Assembly (NCBI RefSeq): GCF_001522545.3
Contig: NC_031769.1
Location: 6,247,513-6,311,512 of the forward strand
DNA: 64,000 nucleotides
From: Parus major
Taxonomy: Eukaryota > Chordata > Aves > Passeriformes > Paridae
Reading direction: 5' to 3'
Shown: positions 28,601 through 43,600 of the stretch, piece after piece
Layout: every line of letters starts with the position of its first letter
How positions within the stretch are numbered: the stretch's first letter is position 1
Notes under the pieces: model-generated
What the model saw: only the letters and a program-made list of their open reading frames with translations
What the model was told of the DNA's origin: nothing
Database searches by the model: none
Position numbers and translations under genes: made by a program

Positions 28601-31600
28601 GCACTTGGGTGCTAAGACACAGGAAATGGTGATAGGACAGATCTAAGAAAGAACCTAGACAAAAGGATGATAAATGTTATGGAGAGATGAAGAGTGGAAA
28701 TGGCTAAAAATATCAACAGGAACAAAAAGTCATAAGTCTGAGGCAACTGAAATTGGATGAAGATTGCAAGAAGGAAAAGTACACTGTACTCTGGAACCTA
28801 GTACTGTATCACTATCACCCAGCCAGCTCAAATAGCAGCACTCTTATGTAGGCACAAAGGCTTTAAGCCCACAGTTTGGGAGGTCTGCCTTTTCCCTTTT
28901 CTCCCTGACAAAAGGAAGTGATACAGGCAAACAAACACAAAGCAACACAGACATGGAGACACAGATCAAGGAATGAGCACACACGCACACATGTACATAT
29001 GTGAGTGCATTAAAACACAAGGAGGATTACAGATCAAATGTGGATTTTGTGTATAAAATAGATCTTTTAAGAGGAGTCACTGCATTAAACAAACCTGTTA
29101 CCTGTGAGACTGTGCTTAATTTACAGAGGTGAAAAAAGGAAACATTGGAAAAGGTTGTGGATGGCTTGTAGAAGAATAAAAGCCCTTAAGTTATAGCAAC
29201 TGAACAATGGCCTGCAAAGGAGGTGTAGTTTCATTTCTTCCATGAAGCTCCTTGATGATACTAGGCAGGGCACTATATAAATTTTTCCTTTTTTTTTTTT
29301 TCTCCCTAGTTCTTAATCTTACTGTTAAAAGCCTGGAGTTTTCTCTGACCTGTAAAAATTCAGCCTTAATTTCTACATAGATTGTGCACTCACAACCGCA
29401 ACCGAGTGAAGGAAGTATCAGTGCAACCTTTTTAACATAGTCTGAGTATTTCTGAAACTCTTTCAATTTGCCATCAAAATTAGAAGATATAAATAAATTC
29501 AGCTTCTCTGGGGGAAAATTTAGCCTAAGATACACAACAAGGCCATATAAAAATATGCCTATTTAAGGAAATTTATAGACAAGCTATTCACATGTTCATT
29601 ACAGTAAAAATATTATAGAAAACATCATACAGAAATGAGGAATTCCTTCTTTTCAGCAGTGTCTGCCTAGTCTACATACCTACACACTAAACAATAATGA
29701 AAAAATTGAATATTTAAGAGGTTTATACTAAGACAGCAATGTCCATCCTATGGACTGAATAGGGACAAACTGTTCTGCATGTGACCATACAATTAAAGAT
29801 GCATAATCAAGGCCTAGGCACAAAAAAAATTAATTGTGTGCAAAGGACACTAACTGTGTGCAAAGGATGTTAATTGTGTGCAGACAACCTGTCTTCTGAA
29901 ATGGCCTTGCTTTGTGTTTTCATTTCATTGCCTTTAATAATGCACTCTTTTAAGAAAGATTTTGTAGATACATTACCCTGATTTAACAGAAAGTTAACAT
30001 CATCCAAAGTCACTATATATACCAAATGACACATAAAATTTACAAGGTAATAGAAGGGATGGAGTGACAAAAAACTCTGGATTATGTAGAGACATAAAAA
30101 AAAAGCAAGAATTTCCTGCCTTTAATACCTTCCTCATTAGTGAGGACCTCCTTAGTATTCCTTCCCCACTGACTGCAATCAGTACCTTATTGTTCATAAT
30201 TCCTATTTCCTTGGCTGTTCCTAAATTGCACTCTCCAAATGGCACAAAGTCATCGTAAACAAAATCCTACATCTTCAGTTCACTAATTTTTGTAAATGGA
30301 GCTCAAACAAAGCAATTAGGTGGCATACATTGAAACTACCAGCTTGAACATTAATATAATTTCTTTCCTAATAAAAAACTTGACATGTTTTATCTGGCTG
30401 GGGCTTTTAGCTTTTTTTTCAATTTGACTAAATTAGTCACTTACATGTATTTGTCCCACTGCTTCACCCAAGACATGGTATTCCCAAACACTATATAATT
30501 CTTTAACTCACTAGCCACTGACATAAATAAATAAGCCTCATGTCTTTCCATCTTGTGCCTTCACTGGTATTCCTCGGGCAAGCATTGTGAAGTGCAACAT
30601 CTTGATGTCGAATTTAAAAACCCAAAATTACTGGTCAAGCATTGAAGCAGGTTATTCAGCTGTTGTTCTGAGCGTCAGGGAGGTGAGAGTAAGAACGGCT
30701 GCTTGTTTCGGTTTTGCAGAATGCTGCCTCAGTAGCTTGTGAGGAAAAAAGCTGCCAAATTTTGTAATGAATTCCACAGAACATTAAGTCTGATGCTTAG
30801 CAGAAACCATAACTGTTAAGTAAATGATATCCTTTTGATGAATACCCTTATTTGAAAACAACATTGATTCTTCTAACCCTCTAGCAGTGTCCCAAAACAG
30901 ATGTGCACAACTGCAAATTCTGTTTGCTTTCAGGTTTACGAAGTGTGATGACATTTTTACAATCCTGCATGAGCCCTTTTACCCAGGAGTAAAATAAAGC
31001 ACAATAATTCTTCACCATCTGTTTGTTAATTTTGCATTCATTTAACTTTGCATTTTAAACTAATAATCATTTTCTTATAATATAGTTTGCTCCATTGGTA
31101 GAAATTACAGCTGTTCAATTAAAAAAGGAATGGTTTGTAACACAGTTTTCCTCTAAATAATTCCATTGCTCTTAATTATAGCAATGTTAGTGCCATCAAA
31201 TGGAAAAGAGCTGCCAGAGATTAGTATTATGCTTTATATGTCACAGATTCCCTTAGTAAATGTACTTATTTTCTTCTGTTCCAGCACCAATTCCTACTTG
31301 GTCTCTTTAACATTAAACCCATTTTTCTCCACTAAGAGATTCTGTGTGTTTTTTAACATTGTTATGTGTAAAGGTACAAACAATTAAATTAAGCTTCTGT
31401 TTCATTTGTGGCACAAAGTCAAACCAAGCACAGTCCTACCTCTTCATAATGCTTTTCCTTAATCTCTAATGACAGGACAATGAGGTTTTGATATTTACAT
31501 TTCAGCTGGTTACAGCTAAACTAGGGCTGGAATAATGTCCTAAAAGCTTTTTCTCACCATGTTTACAGTCAAATGGGGAGATCCCATTCCTTTATCAAAA

Positions 31601-34600
31601 GTAACACCACATTGAAATAACATGAATAATACATCAGAGCTAGTGAAAGGGAAACAATTTGGGTCAACAAAAGATGTGGTGCTTGCAGAGAGAGCAGGAG
31701 CCAGTTTGAAATTCTGAGAGTTCTACTGTGGACTCTGTGTTATGCTCTGGACAGAGCATTTTCCACACAGACCAGGCTGTAAGGTCACAAGCCCTAAACA
31801 CAGACTGTCCCCACACTGACACAGTGGAGAGTCCACTTCACTGAGGTTCCTGGGCTTAATCATCATCATCATCATCTACAAATAAACTCCTCAAGAGACA
31901 CAGGCTGCTCAGCTAATTCATGTGAGCAAGTCCAGTAGTATTAGAGAGCTGATCAGATGGTTAAAACAATCAAGATGATTGCACTGTTTTCTAAAACTAA
32001 TTTTATCTGATGGCACAGAAATCCCAGCATCAGCTGATACCCTAATGCTGTGACAACATTAAGATAACAATTCTGTCACAGTACTCGGATGAGTATTTTA
32101 CTTAAAACACCCATAAGGCAAGAGATGGTTTACCACAAAATTGATTTATTTCAATGAAAGGAGTTCAGAAAAGGCTGAAAAACACTCAACTAGTGCCTAA
32201 GACTGTAACAGAGCACTCACTTACAGAAAGGAACTTCCAGAAGCACCACACAGAACAAGCTCACATAAAATGAGGAGTGGAAGTACAACCACACGTTAGT
32301 GAGATGCTCAGCTTCCAGTCCTAGCAGAATCCTGAGCATCCTGACCTTTCAGTTTCTCAGACGAGTGAGCATTGCTGCCAAGGCCGACCTTTACTGGGGG
32401 ATTTATCCATCACAGTATTTTATTTCTGACAGGAAGCAAACATTCTGGAAGTGCCCAAGGCACATTCTGATGTGATGGATGCGTAATGGTAACAGTCTTC
32501 CCAATGATCTGCCATCTATTTCAAGTTTCTCTCATTAAAAAAACTCACCTGGTATGACATTTGAGAAAACTGAGACTCTTTCTTATTGAACGTATCAAAT
32601 CCATTTACATTTTGAAAAATTAGCATTTCCCTCACAAAGCTCAAAGAATAATAATAATAACTGAAACATCTTCTTGAGTCATTTCTCCAGAAATCCTCTA
32701 TTTGCTTTTAAAGGTTTATGATTTGTCAATACATCTCCCAGGAAATACCACACAAACACCACCTAATACTCTGTAACAACCTGCAGTAATTGAAAGGAAA
32801 AAACCCTCAGTATTTGCTTGGATTTGGTATATAGATTCAGATTCACTACTTATTCTGTAGATTCTGACATTCTTCCCACTTACTTGCAAAGCAATTTCAT
32901 ACTGAAGGAGAGTAGGTAAAATTTTTTTGAACGGAAAGGAAATCTAGTATAAATTAAAAACTGCAAAGGGAAAGGCTAGATATGGAAGCACTTGTAGTTT
33001 TATTAACTAAAATGTGTCTACACTGCAGCTTGAATACATGTATCTGAAGTGATACCATGACACTGCAATATAGTGTATCAAGTTGTTTTACCCAAGTTAG
33101 ATGCTTCAGGAAATAAATATTTATTTATTTCCTAACAGCTACTTTCCCTCCCTGATGTACTGAAGAGGAAAGTGACATCTTTGTGGGAAACAGTATCACT
33201 GAAAACACACTAGTAAAAAAAAACTTATGTGAAGTGCTGCTTTGAGAACATGCCACTTCACCAGTTCTTCAATTAATATTATTTAATAGGATTCTTATAA
33301 TTAATCATGACTATGACTCATGGAACACCTACACATTCATTACTGGCAGCAGACTTACTATTGTCTCCCTACTTTTTATTTCCAGGTCAGATCTGCAGAA
33401 TGGGGAAGATAACTATATACATGAAAATAAACAGTATTAGTTCTTTCACATAAATAAATTACTATCAATAGCAGCCTATGAGGAAAAATAACTTTAATGC
33501 AAGTAATGTCTGTATTTCCCACTAAGGTGATGCACTTGCACAGGAAGGGCAGTTGCTCCACATTTGTGAAGATTCCTAAGATGCCTCTCTCATGCCTGAT
33601 TTGCTCCATGTTATTAAAAAAACACTCAACGACACCTGCATTAATGGCACTACTTCATACTGATGTCTGCAATATTTATGCTCAATCTGCAACTCTGGGA
33701 CAGAACTTAGACTAATGGAAGTCAATAACAAAATCTTCAGGGAGTTCAAAAGTATTTTTTGCTAATGGTTTGATTTTGCGAGCTGCTGAGTACACCAATC
33801 TCAGAAGTAGCTTTTAGGCTACTGCTTAAAAGCAAACTGATGCCAATAGACTAATATGAGTACTCCTAAGTTTGAAAGAATGTTTGTAAGATTTTTTTGA
33901 GGATGGGTGAAAACCCCAAATGAAAATCCACAATATTATTCATATTAATCAGGAAAAAAACCTCAGACTTTTTTGACTGGAATAATCAGAATCCCTTTAT
34001 ATTTCTAATTTCACTAAAGAGTCTGGACTGTAAAGCTCTCATTCAAAAAAAACCCATGTGACTCACATTCATGATAAATTTAACAGACATGCTTAAATAA
34101 AATACTATATAAAAGGAAAACTGCTGTGAAACCTAGATTAGAGTCAGTTGTGTAACACTAAGCAAACAATGCTACAGCTGAGCAAATACACCTACTAGTC
34201 CCACTGAGATATTTTTTCCTTTTATTCCTGTGCTATATATTAAGGAAAAAGCTGCTGAAGAGACCTTTTTATTTCTATAATGCTCAAAGTATAATGAGGA
34301 CTTGTCCTTGACTGAAACTAAGCAGTATTAACTCCAAAAGACTGATTAGTCTTTTTTCATAAGTATAACCATCACACAAAAGGCAAAATTAGACCCTTGA
34401 GCACCAACAATAAAAAACCCCAGATTAGCTACAGAAAAGACCGAATATAAAATATTTAAATCAGAAGCAACCATGAGTGAGGTGGTAATAGGGCTGGAAA
34501 ACAAGGGCTGCATTAAAACACCTACAAAAGTGAGGAGATTGGTGGTACTTCCACACTTCCATGTGTAGATTTTTATAAACTTACTGCTGGCATGTTGGTT

Positions 34601-37600
34601 AAGAGATGGATATGGTTTCCTGATTTTTTAAATATATACAGAGCTCCAGTTTTCTTATTTACTGAAAATATTAATGGCATAATAATTTAAATAAATTTGT
34701 TAATATTTCCATGCATTTTAAAATTAGATTTTATTTCCTTGTTCCACATTCAGAGTTTGGGGGTATTCCACTGACATTTTCTCTCTTTTGTAGACATTGG
34801 AGGACTTTATCATTGTTGCTGAGCACAGAAGGACAGGAGAAAAGGAGAGCCCAAGTATCTGCGTTCTCATTTTCCACAGCAAAGCCCCAAAATGGGTCAG
34901 TCCCACCAGCAAAATGACACATTACCAAGGAAGAAGGTACATTCTTGACTGGAGAGGCAGTGTGATTTTCCTTTAGTGGGTTTTCTTTGCTCTTCAGAGA
35001 TCAGGCTCTCTCTGGTTTTAACACATAACCCTCACCCCAGACTATAAAACCCTGCAATGGATTGTAAGTGAGCTACTATGTCATTGCATTAATGCTCAGA
35101 GTAACATTTATGAAATACACCAAGGGAAGTGGGGAGAGGGGAAAAAAGACGATTTCTTTTGACATATTATGAAAAAAAGTTTTCTACTCAAGTCATGCAA
35201 AAGGAAGAAAAGGTCTTTGTGAAACACACTTCAGCAGTTTGGAACATACACTGCACAATTTCACTTCAGAGCTTTCAGTAAACTGTTAGCGAATAAAGAA
35301 AACCTGCACTGGAAATTCCTCCAGGAACACAGGCCCTTTCATGTTTCTCAGCAAGGCTCTTTGGCTTTCATTCCTGGGCTGTTGCTGTTTCTCAGTCTCT
35401 TTCTGTGCCCCCAGTCCATTTTGTCTGGTTCCTACACCTCAGCCTGCCCTCAGTGCCTTATCACCTACTCAGCATCAAAGCCCCCTCAGAAATGATCTCT
35501 CTCCTAATTCTGGTACCCACCTATCCTACATCTAGAGTTCAAGTAAGGTGCATTTTTCAAAGCATTCACCTTGAAAAAAAACTCATACTGAAAATTCTAA
35601 GGCTGACTGTGCTTTCCCACTTGAGTGTCATGGGAGCGCTCCCAGGGCGAGCTCCCTGGAACCTCCTCCTGGCTCCAGAGCAGGAACCCACCAGCACCAC
35701 GGCCCTGGGAGCAAAAACAGTGATCAGGCTGAAATATCAAACACTTCCCCCTTCAGATGAAGCCACATGAACCATGTTAAGGAAAGACACTTAGTGCTGC
35801 CTAAGTAACCCAAGTACTTTTCTCTCTCGTTTGCTGCTGTATTCCACAAACGCAGTTATATTGGGAAAGATCATTTAGGTAGATTCACCTGCCAGAAATG
35901 AGACGGTGCTTCTGTTCAGACATGCAAAACTCTAGGGGACACAGAGCAATGGCAGTAAGACAAACTGCATCTGTGTGCTGGAAAGAAGTGACAGTTTAGG
36001 AAAAGTTCTGTCTCACTGTGAAAAAAAGGTTATTACTCAAACCTAAAACATATCTACTACACTCCATCCACTGGTCATTGTCCCTGGCAAGGGAAGTTCT
36101 AGAACTTGGTTCTTATGGCCCAAATAAGGAACAAGACACAGTTCTACGCTAAGCACCGAGTTCCAATGTGCAGTGACAGTACCACTTGATCAGCACACAA
36201 ATTCACAGAATTTTTTTTTCATATACTTGGAAACAAATAGGTAGGAATATAAACATATATGTTATTTCACAGCAGGTTTGTGACAAAGCACATCAAAAGA
36301 AAAATCTCAGAAGAAAACTTGTTTAAGAATGTGCGTCTTTTGTTCTGCTTCATCTGAGAAGGCAAATTCTTCTCTGAACTGCGATTCACAAATTAAAGCC
36401 TGCCTTCCTCTTGTAAGTACAATAAACATGATGAAGACAATATAAAAAAAATGATAGCTAGATATGTTTCACATGACCATGTGCTCCTTTTCCCAGGCAA
36501 CAGGTCAGAATCACACTGATAACAGGTTATCAAACAAGGAACTACTACAGAGACTGGAAAGTGACATTTAAGTATCTGCACTTGGTAAGAATCAAACTCC
36601 ATAAACAAGTACCCAGAAAAAGCTCTAAATCAAACACTTTGCTGATATTTGGTATATATATACTCTACTGTACATTAGCACATAAACAGATCAGTGTTTT
36701 GTTTTTTTAAAAAAGGAACATCTTTTGTTTCTTGAGATGCTGACTTTAAAAAGTGCTAAATTGGAAATGTGTCATAGAGTCTTGAAATAAGTATTTCTTC
36801 ATAATCCTAATAAACTTTTCCACTTGTAAAAATCCCAAAGACCTTAACAGGCTGAAGAATAGTAGTGGCTTTACTGGAATGTTAATAATAAAAATGTTTA
36901 ATTATGGGAAAATTACATTAAAATTCTGTATTTATTTTAAATTAAACTTTGGCTAGGGAAAAAGCCTCATATTCCTCAGATTATTTTAGAAACAAAATTT
37001 TAATTAAATGTTTTCAGTTTAATACTGTATCTTTTTATGCCTTTATTTTTTTTCACTGGCTGGCTGACTTGTAAAGTAACTTAATGATAACAGAGTATCT
37101 CACAGATCTCACACCACATTGTATAAACCTGAAGTATCAATCCATCTAACAAATGGTAGCGGGAAAGAAAAAGCTCTTCACTCAATAAACCTCAATTACA
37201 TTGCAAAAATTAACCCTTACTAACAACCAGTCCCTCAGCCATGTACCCAAACCTACCCAAGTATCAAAGTATTTACAGGTGAACAATTACCTCAAGAAGA
37301 CTAGGAAAATAAATAAGGGTTTTTTCTCAATAAATGGAAAATTCAAAATGAAAATAATTTCCAGACCCCTTCAATCATCAGAATTGTTTAGCCTTTACTT
37401 TAGCCACATATTTCCCATGTGTTACTGCCTCTCACTTTATGACCATAACTATTCAGACAGACCAGTCTGGTTTATCGTAATCCTTACAAACTTTTTAAAT
37501 ATACCACTGAAGATTCACATACAAGTGTGGAGTCTAATTATATCCCAAGGTATCCACAATTTAGGTGCCAAATAATTACAAAAAATGTACCAGAAGAAGA

Positions 37601-40600
37601 GAATCTCAAAGCTCTTAATTCACATTTACTCAGTTTTAACTAATACTTCATTGTCTTAAATACCAACAGGGATTTAGAAAAATGTATTTTATTTTGTTCT
37701 AGAAAATGTGGTCTAGGTCTCTCTCACACAACTGGAGAAGCGGAAACTGTGTTTTGAAAGCTGAGTCCTTAAGTCTGTAGCTTCAAAGGTGCTGTGTTTT
37801 GATAGGTAACAAAACTCTTCTGTCAGAACTGTAATTTACATTTTTCTGTTCTATGTTTCACCGTGGAAGAAAAAATAGTATCACAGAGTCAAAGAATGGT
37901 TTGGGTTAGAAGGGACATTAAAGATCATCCAGTTCCAACCCCCTGCCATGTGCAGGGACACCTTCCAGCAGACCAGGCTGGATCCTGGTCAAAGGCTCCA
38001 TCTAACACTTCCAGGGATGGGGCAGCCACAGCTTCTCTGGGCAACCTGTTCCAATCCTTACCCCCCTCACAGGGAAGAACTGCTTCCACTCCAAATCCAG
38101 GCTAAACCTCCTCTCTGTTTGAAGCCATTCCCCCCTGTCTTCCCACTATGTGGAGCTTTGAGCAACCTGGCTGGAAGGTGTTCCTTGGCAGGGGAGCTGG
38201 AACTGGATGATCTTTAATGTCCCTTCCAACCCAAATCATTCTGTGATTCTGCAACCTCAAATGAGCAATACTCTTGTTATGGTAAAGTTTATTTTGGTTC
38301 AAATGAAAGAATACTTTAATTACTGTTCACTTGACAATACTAATGAGAATGCATTTGTAGATCCTACTGAGCACCATATATCTGCTCCCAAGCTGCTGGA
38401 CCTGCAAAAAATCTGAACACACAGAGGTCCCATGGCAGCTCTGTAACCTGAACAGATTTGCCAAAGCTGTACTGACATCATTTATGGTATACAAAGGTGT
38501 TCCAGAAGAGTTACCCATGTAAATCAGAGCCAACTATGACAATTTTAAGATACCTCAGCTACTTTCCAGAACTTGGGAAATACAGCTATAAAATAATTGA
38601 CATAGACTTTCTGATCCCATTTGCAAGCTCTAAGAACAATTCACATTCTTCAAGACAACAAGGATCTGGCTTTAGCTAACCAAAATCCAAACCATTATGG
38701 AAAAGAGTAAATCATAGAACATAATTTACAGTGTTAAACTATCCCTGAAGTTGTACCCTCAGTCAGTAAGGTCCTTTAAAAACAATGATTATCCTCATCA
38801 GCAGGGAAATGGCTACAGATCTCTAGAGAAACTCCAAATAACAAGGTAATTCATGGAAAACTTCAATAGACTATGGCCCCTACTGCTGAACTGTTACAGT
38901 ATGTCTGAAACATGCCAGGAACTGAATGAAACTACCAAACTGACCTAAAGCACATGCCAGTGTCCTCTTGGTAAGACATATGTCACTATTTCTCCAGTCT
39001 CTTTCTCTAGCACTTTCTGCACTGGAGTTCTCTAAGAGATAGAAACCCATTAAAAAAAGTAGATGTTATTTTGGAAGAAAACTTCCTGCAGTACTTCCTC
39101 AGTTTCAGGACAAAAGCAATTACAGGAAAAAAAACTCGATAAGATAAAATCAGAAGCCACTCCCAGCAGCCAGGTAGTCCCTCCCAAGCTGTAGTGAAGG
39201 GAGATGAGGAGAAGCCAAGTGCCTGCTGTGTGCAAAAGCACCATAAAAAACTCAAGGCTTGAATACCAGAGGTGCTCATTTAGTTTCTTGCTACAAAGCT
39301 CAATCTTGAAAATGGAAAAATGCAGAGGACACTGCCTAGAAATGGTATAAATTAAGATATATTACATTCTCTTAATGCATTTTTCTCTGGATTTAAGAAT
39401 TAGTCATTCCCCCAATAATGAAAAAGGAGGTAGGGAACTTTTAAAGCATCAAAGAACTGCAAATCCTCCACTCCATCTAGAAAAACCCCACATGACTCCA
39501 TGCTCTGTTCAGGTTGGGACACACACAAAGCCAACACAATCCCTACATTCAGGATTCTGTCATCTAAGCCATCTCTCACACAGTTTTTCTCAACAAAGAG
39601 TAAAACTAAATGAAAAATCGCTGTGGTTAAATGGGCACAATCCTCCCCAGTGTATGAAGTTAGCAATACATTAGGATGTTGATGCTCACTTTTACACACA
39701 AGGAACAACAAAAGGAAGTATCATTTTAGCCAAACTGGTTTTCAACTTGAAGTAGCACAAATAAAACACACCACAAAAAACAAGGACAATTTTCAACAAG
39801 ATGAGAAGAGCACTGAGATCAATTCTTCAAGGAGTGAAGATACATTCAAAATATGGACAGTTTTAGAAGATGTACAATCGTGTTCCCCATCTTTACCATC
39901 ACCTTATTTCTCTCTGTTCTACCCTGGTAGGCTAGGATTCACGCTAGAATCAAGTCTTGGGCAAAAAATTTAAAACAGACATTTCATTACTATCATGTTT
40001 CTCCTATTCAGTCTTCAAGCAGATAGGAACCTCTTTCTTGGTTTCCACCAACACTGATTTCTTTGACTTTCGTGTCCTTGACCATGTCTGGAAACTGCTT
40101 CCTACATCTTATCAGAAGAGAAAGCTGGCTGGGAAAGTTACCCTTGCTATCCTTTCCTGTGCCCAGTTTGTTCAAAAGTATTTTAAACACATTATCTACT
40201 TCCTTAAAATCACTTTCTTTACTGAGCTATTTACACACTGGGGGAAAAACAGCAGTCCACCTCATCTGGGACTCTGCAGAATACACAGTAGCTATGGCTA
40301 GACAATTTAAGGCAGGCAACTGGCAAACTTCTATTTTTCCTCAGCTGACTGCAGACAAACAGCAACCAACTCAATACATGCAAAATGAATATCATAAAGT
40401 ACTATTTAAAAATACCTGAAAATATTTCAGGAATCACTATTTCAGAAACCAGTGTTGTTAAAAGCTGAAGAAATGCAAGACTTAAAGGCCTCTACATTTT
40501 ACATGATAATGTAAGTTCACATTTCCAAATATCAGAAAGCAGGAGAGTTACAAAAGTATAAGACTGAAACCAAAAAATACAAGAAAAAGCTGTAAACTCC

Positions 40601-43600
40601 ACTTGTTCACATCTATTATATTTTTTCAAGGAAAAAACTCTAATTTCTGTTTGATCAGATTCTTTTCCTTACTTTATCTTATTAATCTGCAATTCACATT
40701 GTTTTTGCATCTTCCACAAAGATGCTGTAGAAGCACCAATAAAAGCCTATCTTCCTGAAGCTAACAACAGTTTCTTTACTACAAATCTTATATACTGAGA
40801 AAAATACTTCTGAATGGTAAGAAAATTGAGTTAAGTTCCAGATCAAACAAATGACTTCAACTTTTGACTCCCCCACTTATATTTTGAAGAGCTGTTTTCT
40901 TTCAAACCTTGAAACAAAATTACTCCCAAACCCCATGAAATGCTATTAAAGCAGTGGGGGAAGGTACGGCCACATTGGGGTGTTGAAGCTCTACCATACA
41001 CACTGTACCAGGATAATGAGGTGAATTCTTAGGAGTCATCCTGAGAAAAGCTCTGGCACTAGGTCTGTCACCAAGATCTTCCTTGTGACCTCCTAAACTT
41101 AGAAAGCAGTTCTGAGAAAACCCGTGGTTCTCCCTTGCTGAGATAAGCAAGACGAGCAATGAAATGAACTGAGGCAGCCCACCACAGATCTGACTGTATA
41201 TTCCAGCTTTTCTTTGTCCCTTGCCACAAACCAATGTGATACACAGGATTTCAAACACCTCACAGATGCAGGTTTGTGCACTCATGAATAGTAAAGAATG
41301 ACAAACCCCAGACTTTGAAAGAAAGACAAAGAATCCACCTCTGTCTAGACACAAATACATGAAACAAACTGCTCAGGTGCCTTTGCCAGGCCTTCAATGA
41401 GCAAATCAAAAGAAGTGAAGAAGAAAGACACGCTAAGCAGGGTATTTTGTGAGGCATTCACAGATTCTGAGATCTCTGTAGTGCCATGTTTTAAACCTTC
41501 AGCAAACAAGTGCCCAGAAGAAAATCAAAATGGATAAAAATATGTATTTTGGAACAGGTCAGTGAAGTATGTCCACACAAGCTTTACTAATGCAATCACA
41601 AGTTCAGTGAAGCCAAATGGACATCTCAACTGGTAAACAGAATAATAAGAAACACTGTCATATCCAGTTAAAGCAGATTTGCAAACAATAGGCAGCCTAA
41701 CTAATGAGAAACATGGATGTAGCTTACAAATTAGAGTCCCTCAAGGTAACAACAGGCCCAACATATTCTCCAAAAACTGAAAGATCTAAACCAATGGACT
41801 ATATTACCAAAAGCTGGTTACACTTCAAATATGCATTTTTACATGAACAGAAGGAAAAGAAAATGTACTTTCCCAGTAAAGATGTCAGTGCTGCAGACCA
41901 CATCACAAACCAGTTCCTCATGCCAAAAGGACTTCCAAAAAGACAGAAATCCCCTACCAAGCAAACAACAACAAACCCAAAGCAAATTAGGTGGCAAACA
42001 GAGGAAAGAGCATACAGCTTTGTTTTATTTAAACTATTTTTCTGAGCACATAGCTGCACTTGCATGGCCAACAGATTTCAGAACATGTGAAGAGAACTTT
42101 TCTTTTAAAATGCAGGAACATCCCACTGAAATAAGACCAAATGAAAAGAAGCACAAGATATTGCAAACATCAACACACACTTTCAATTAATTTACCTTTC
42201 ATTCTAAACTTTTTAGAATTAACTCATACAAAGATGAGCTTTTCCACTACCACACGAGACAACCAAGACTCTATACTTCTCTCTGCATTCTTAATCTTAG
42301 TAACAAGTTAAAAATTAGTGGAGAAATTATTACCAAGCACTACAGCCTGGACACAAGCAAACATAGGATTACTTGGGCTCCAAGCCAGTTCCACATAAAC
42401 TCCCTGAGCAATCATTACACTTCTTTGTATTAAGGAACAGAGAACTACAAAAGAGGTTGGTCCTTATTTTTCCAAAAACTAAACTAAACTAACATAAAAA
42501 GCAAAGAAATCCCTGGTGTGATAGTGGGATAAAGAAGTCCAATTCCATCTACCTATTCCTCTACAATCACAGTTGTGCCTTTACTTAGCTCCCCCTGGGG
42601 ATACCACACGAAGGATAAAAGAGAATAACCAAATCAGCATCATTATTTGTGGAACTGAATTAACTGAGCTAGACCATACCTTGGACCGGGTTCCTGACAT
42701 GGAGGGAATAAACCTGAGGCCTTGGGGGTGGATGCTGGGGGGATGCTGATGGAGTCATTCCATAATAGGTCATGTCCCTGGTCTGCAGTCGCGATTGGAC
42801 CCCTGCCCTCGGTACCCCTATACATTGTGATGTTCACCACGCCCTCGGGTGTTTTGAGCTCGCCCCCAGAACCTGCAGTTTCTGCAGTTTGTTATTTTAC
42901 CACCATTAAAGCTTTTCGGGTAAATCCATCATTCCTGTCCCTCTATTTTGCCAGACCAGTCCCAGGGTCACAGAGAGCAGACTGTGACAACTCTTCACTG
43001 GCTGACTGCTGGACTACACGAAGAAAGTTTCTCAATGGCTTCAGCAATGACTGAATAGAAAATACACGGAATGGCACTCTATTCACACTCCTCTCTCTGC
43101 ACTGCCATGAAACACCTGCAACGTGGGATCTTAATGTTATTTGCAGAATTTGAAAAAATCAGTAGGGAAGATTCAGTGCAGACCATGAAAAGAAGGGGTC
43201 GAAACAGAGACTGCAACACCAGAGATGTTCATTCTTCAAAAAGTTTGTAGTTAAGTAATTCCATTGTAAACATTTGTGCAAAACTTGAAAAGGTACTGAT
43301 GACAAAGGTGAGGCACCATCACCCTGAGCACAGGGGATGAGCAAGGTACTGGACAGAAAGAAATGATACTGAAATAACAAAAACAGGATGAAATTCAATA
43401 CAGCAAAACACAAATTTGAACAGCTCAACCAGGACTTCAGTTAGAAGAAATTACTAGACAGGAATGAGTTGATCACAAAATTACTGTAAGCCAAAAACAA
43501 AGGGGCAAAAACCTTTCAGCAGCGAGACTTTTAAAAAAAAGTATTCAATTTTGAGTATTATTGTCATTTTTAATACATACACACACACACAAAAATGTTT

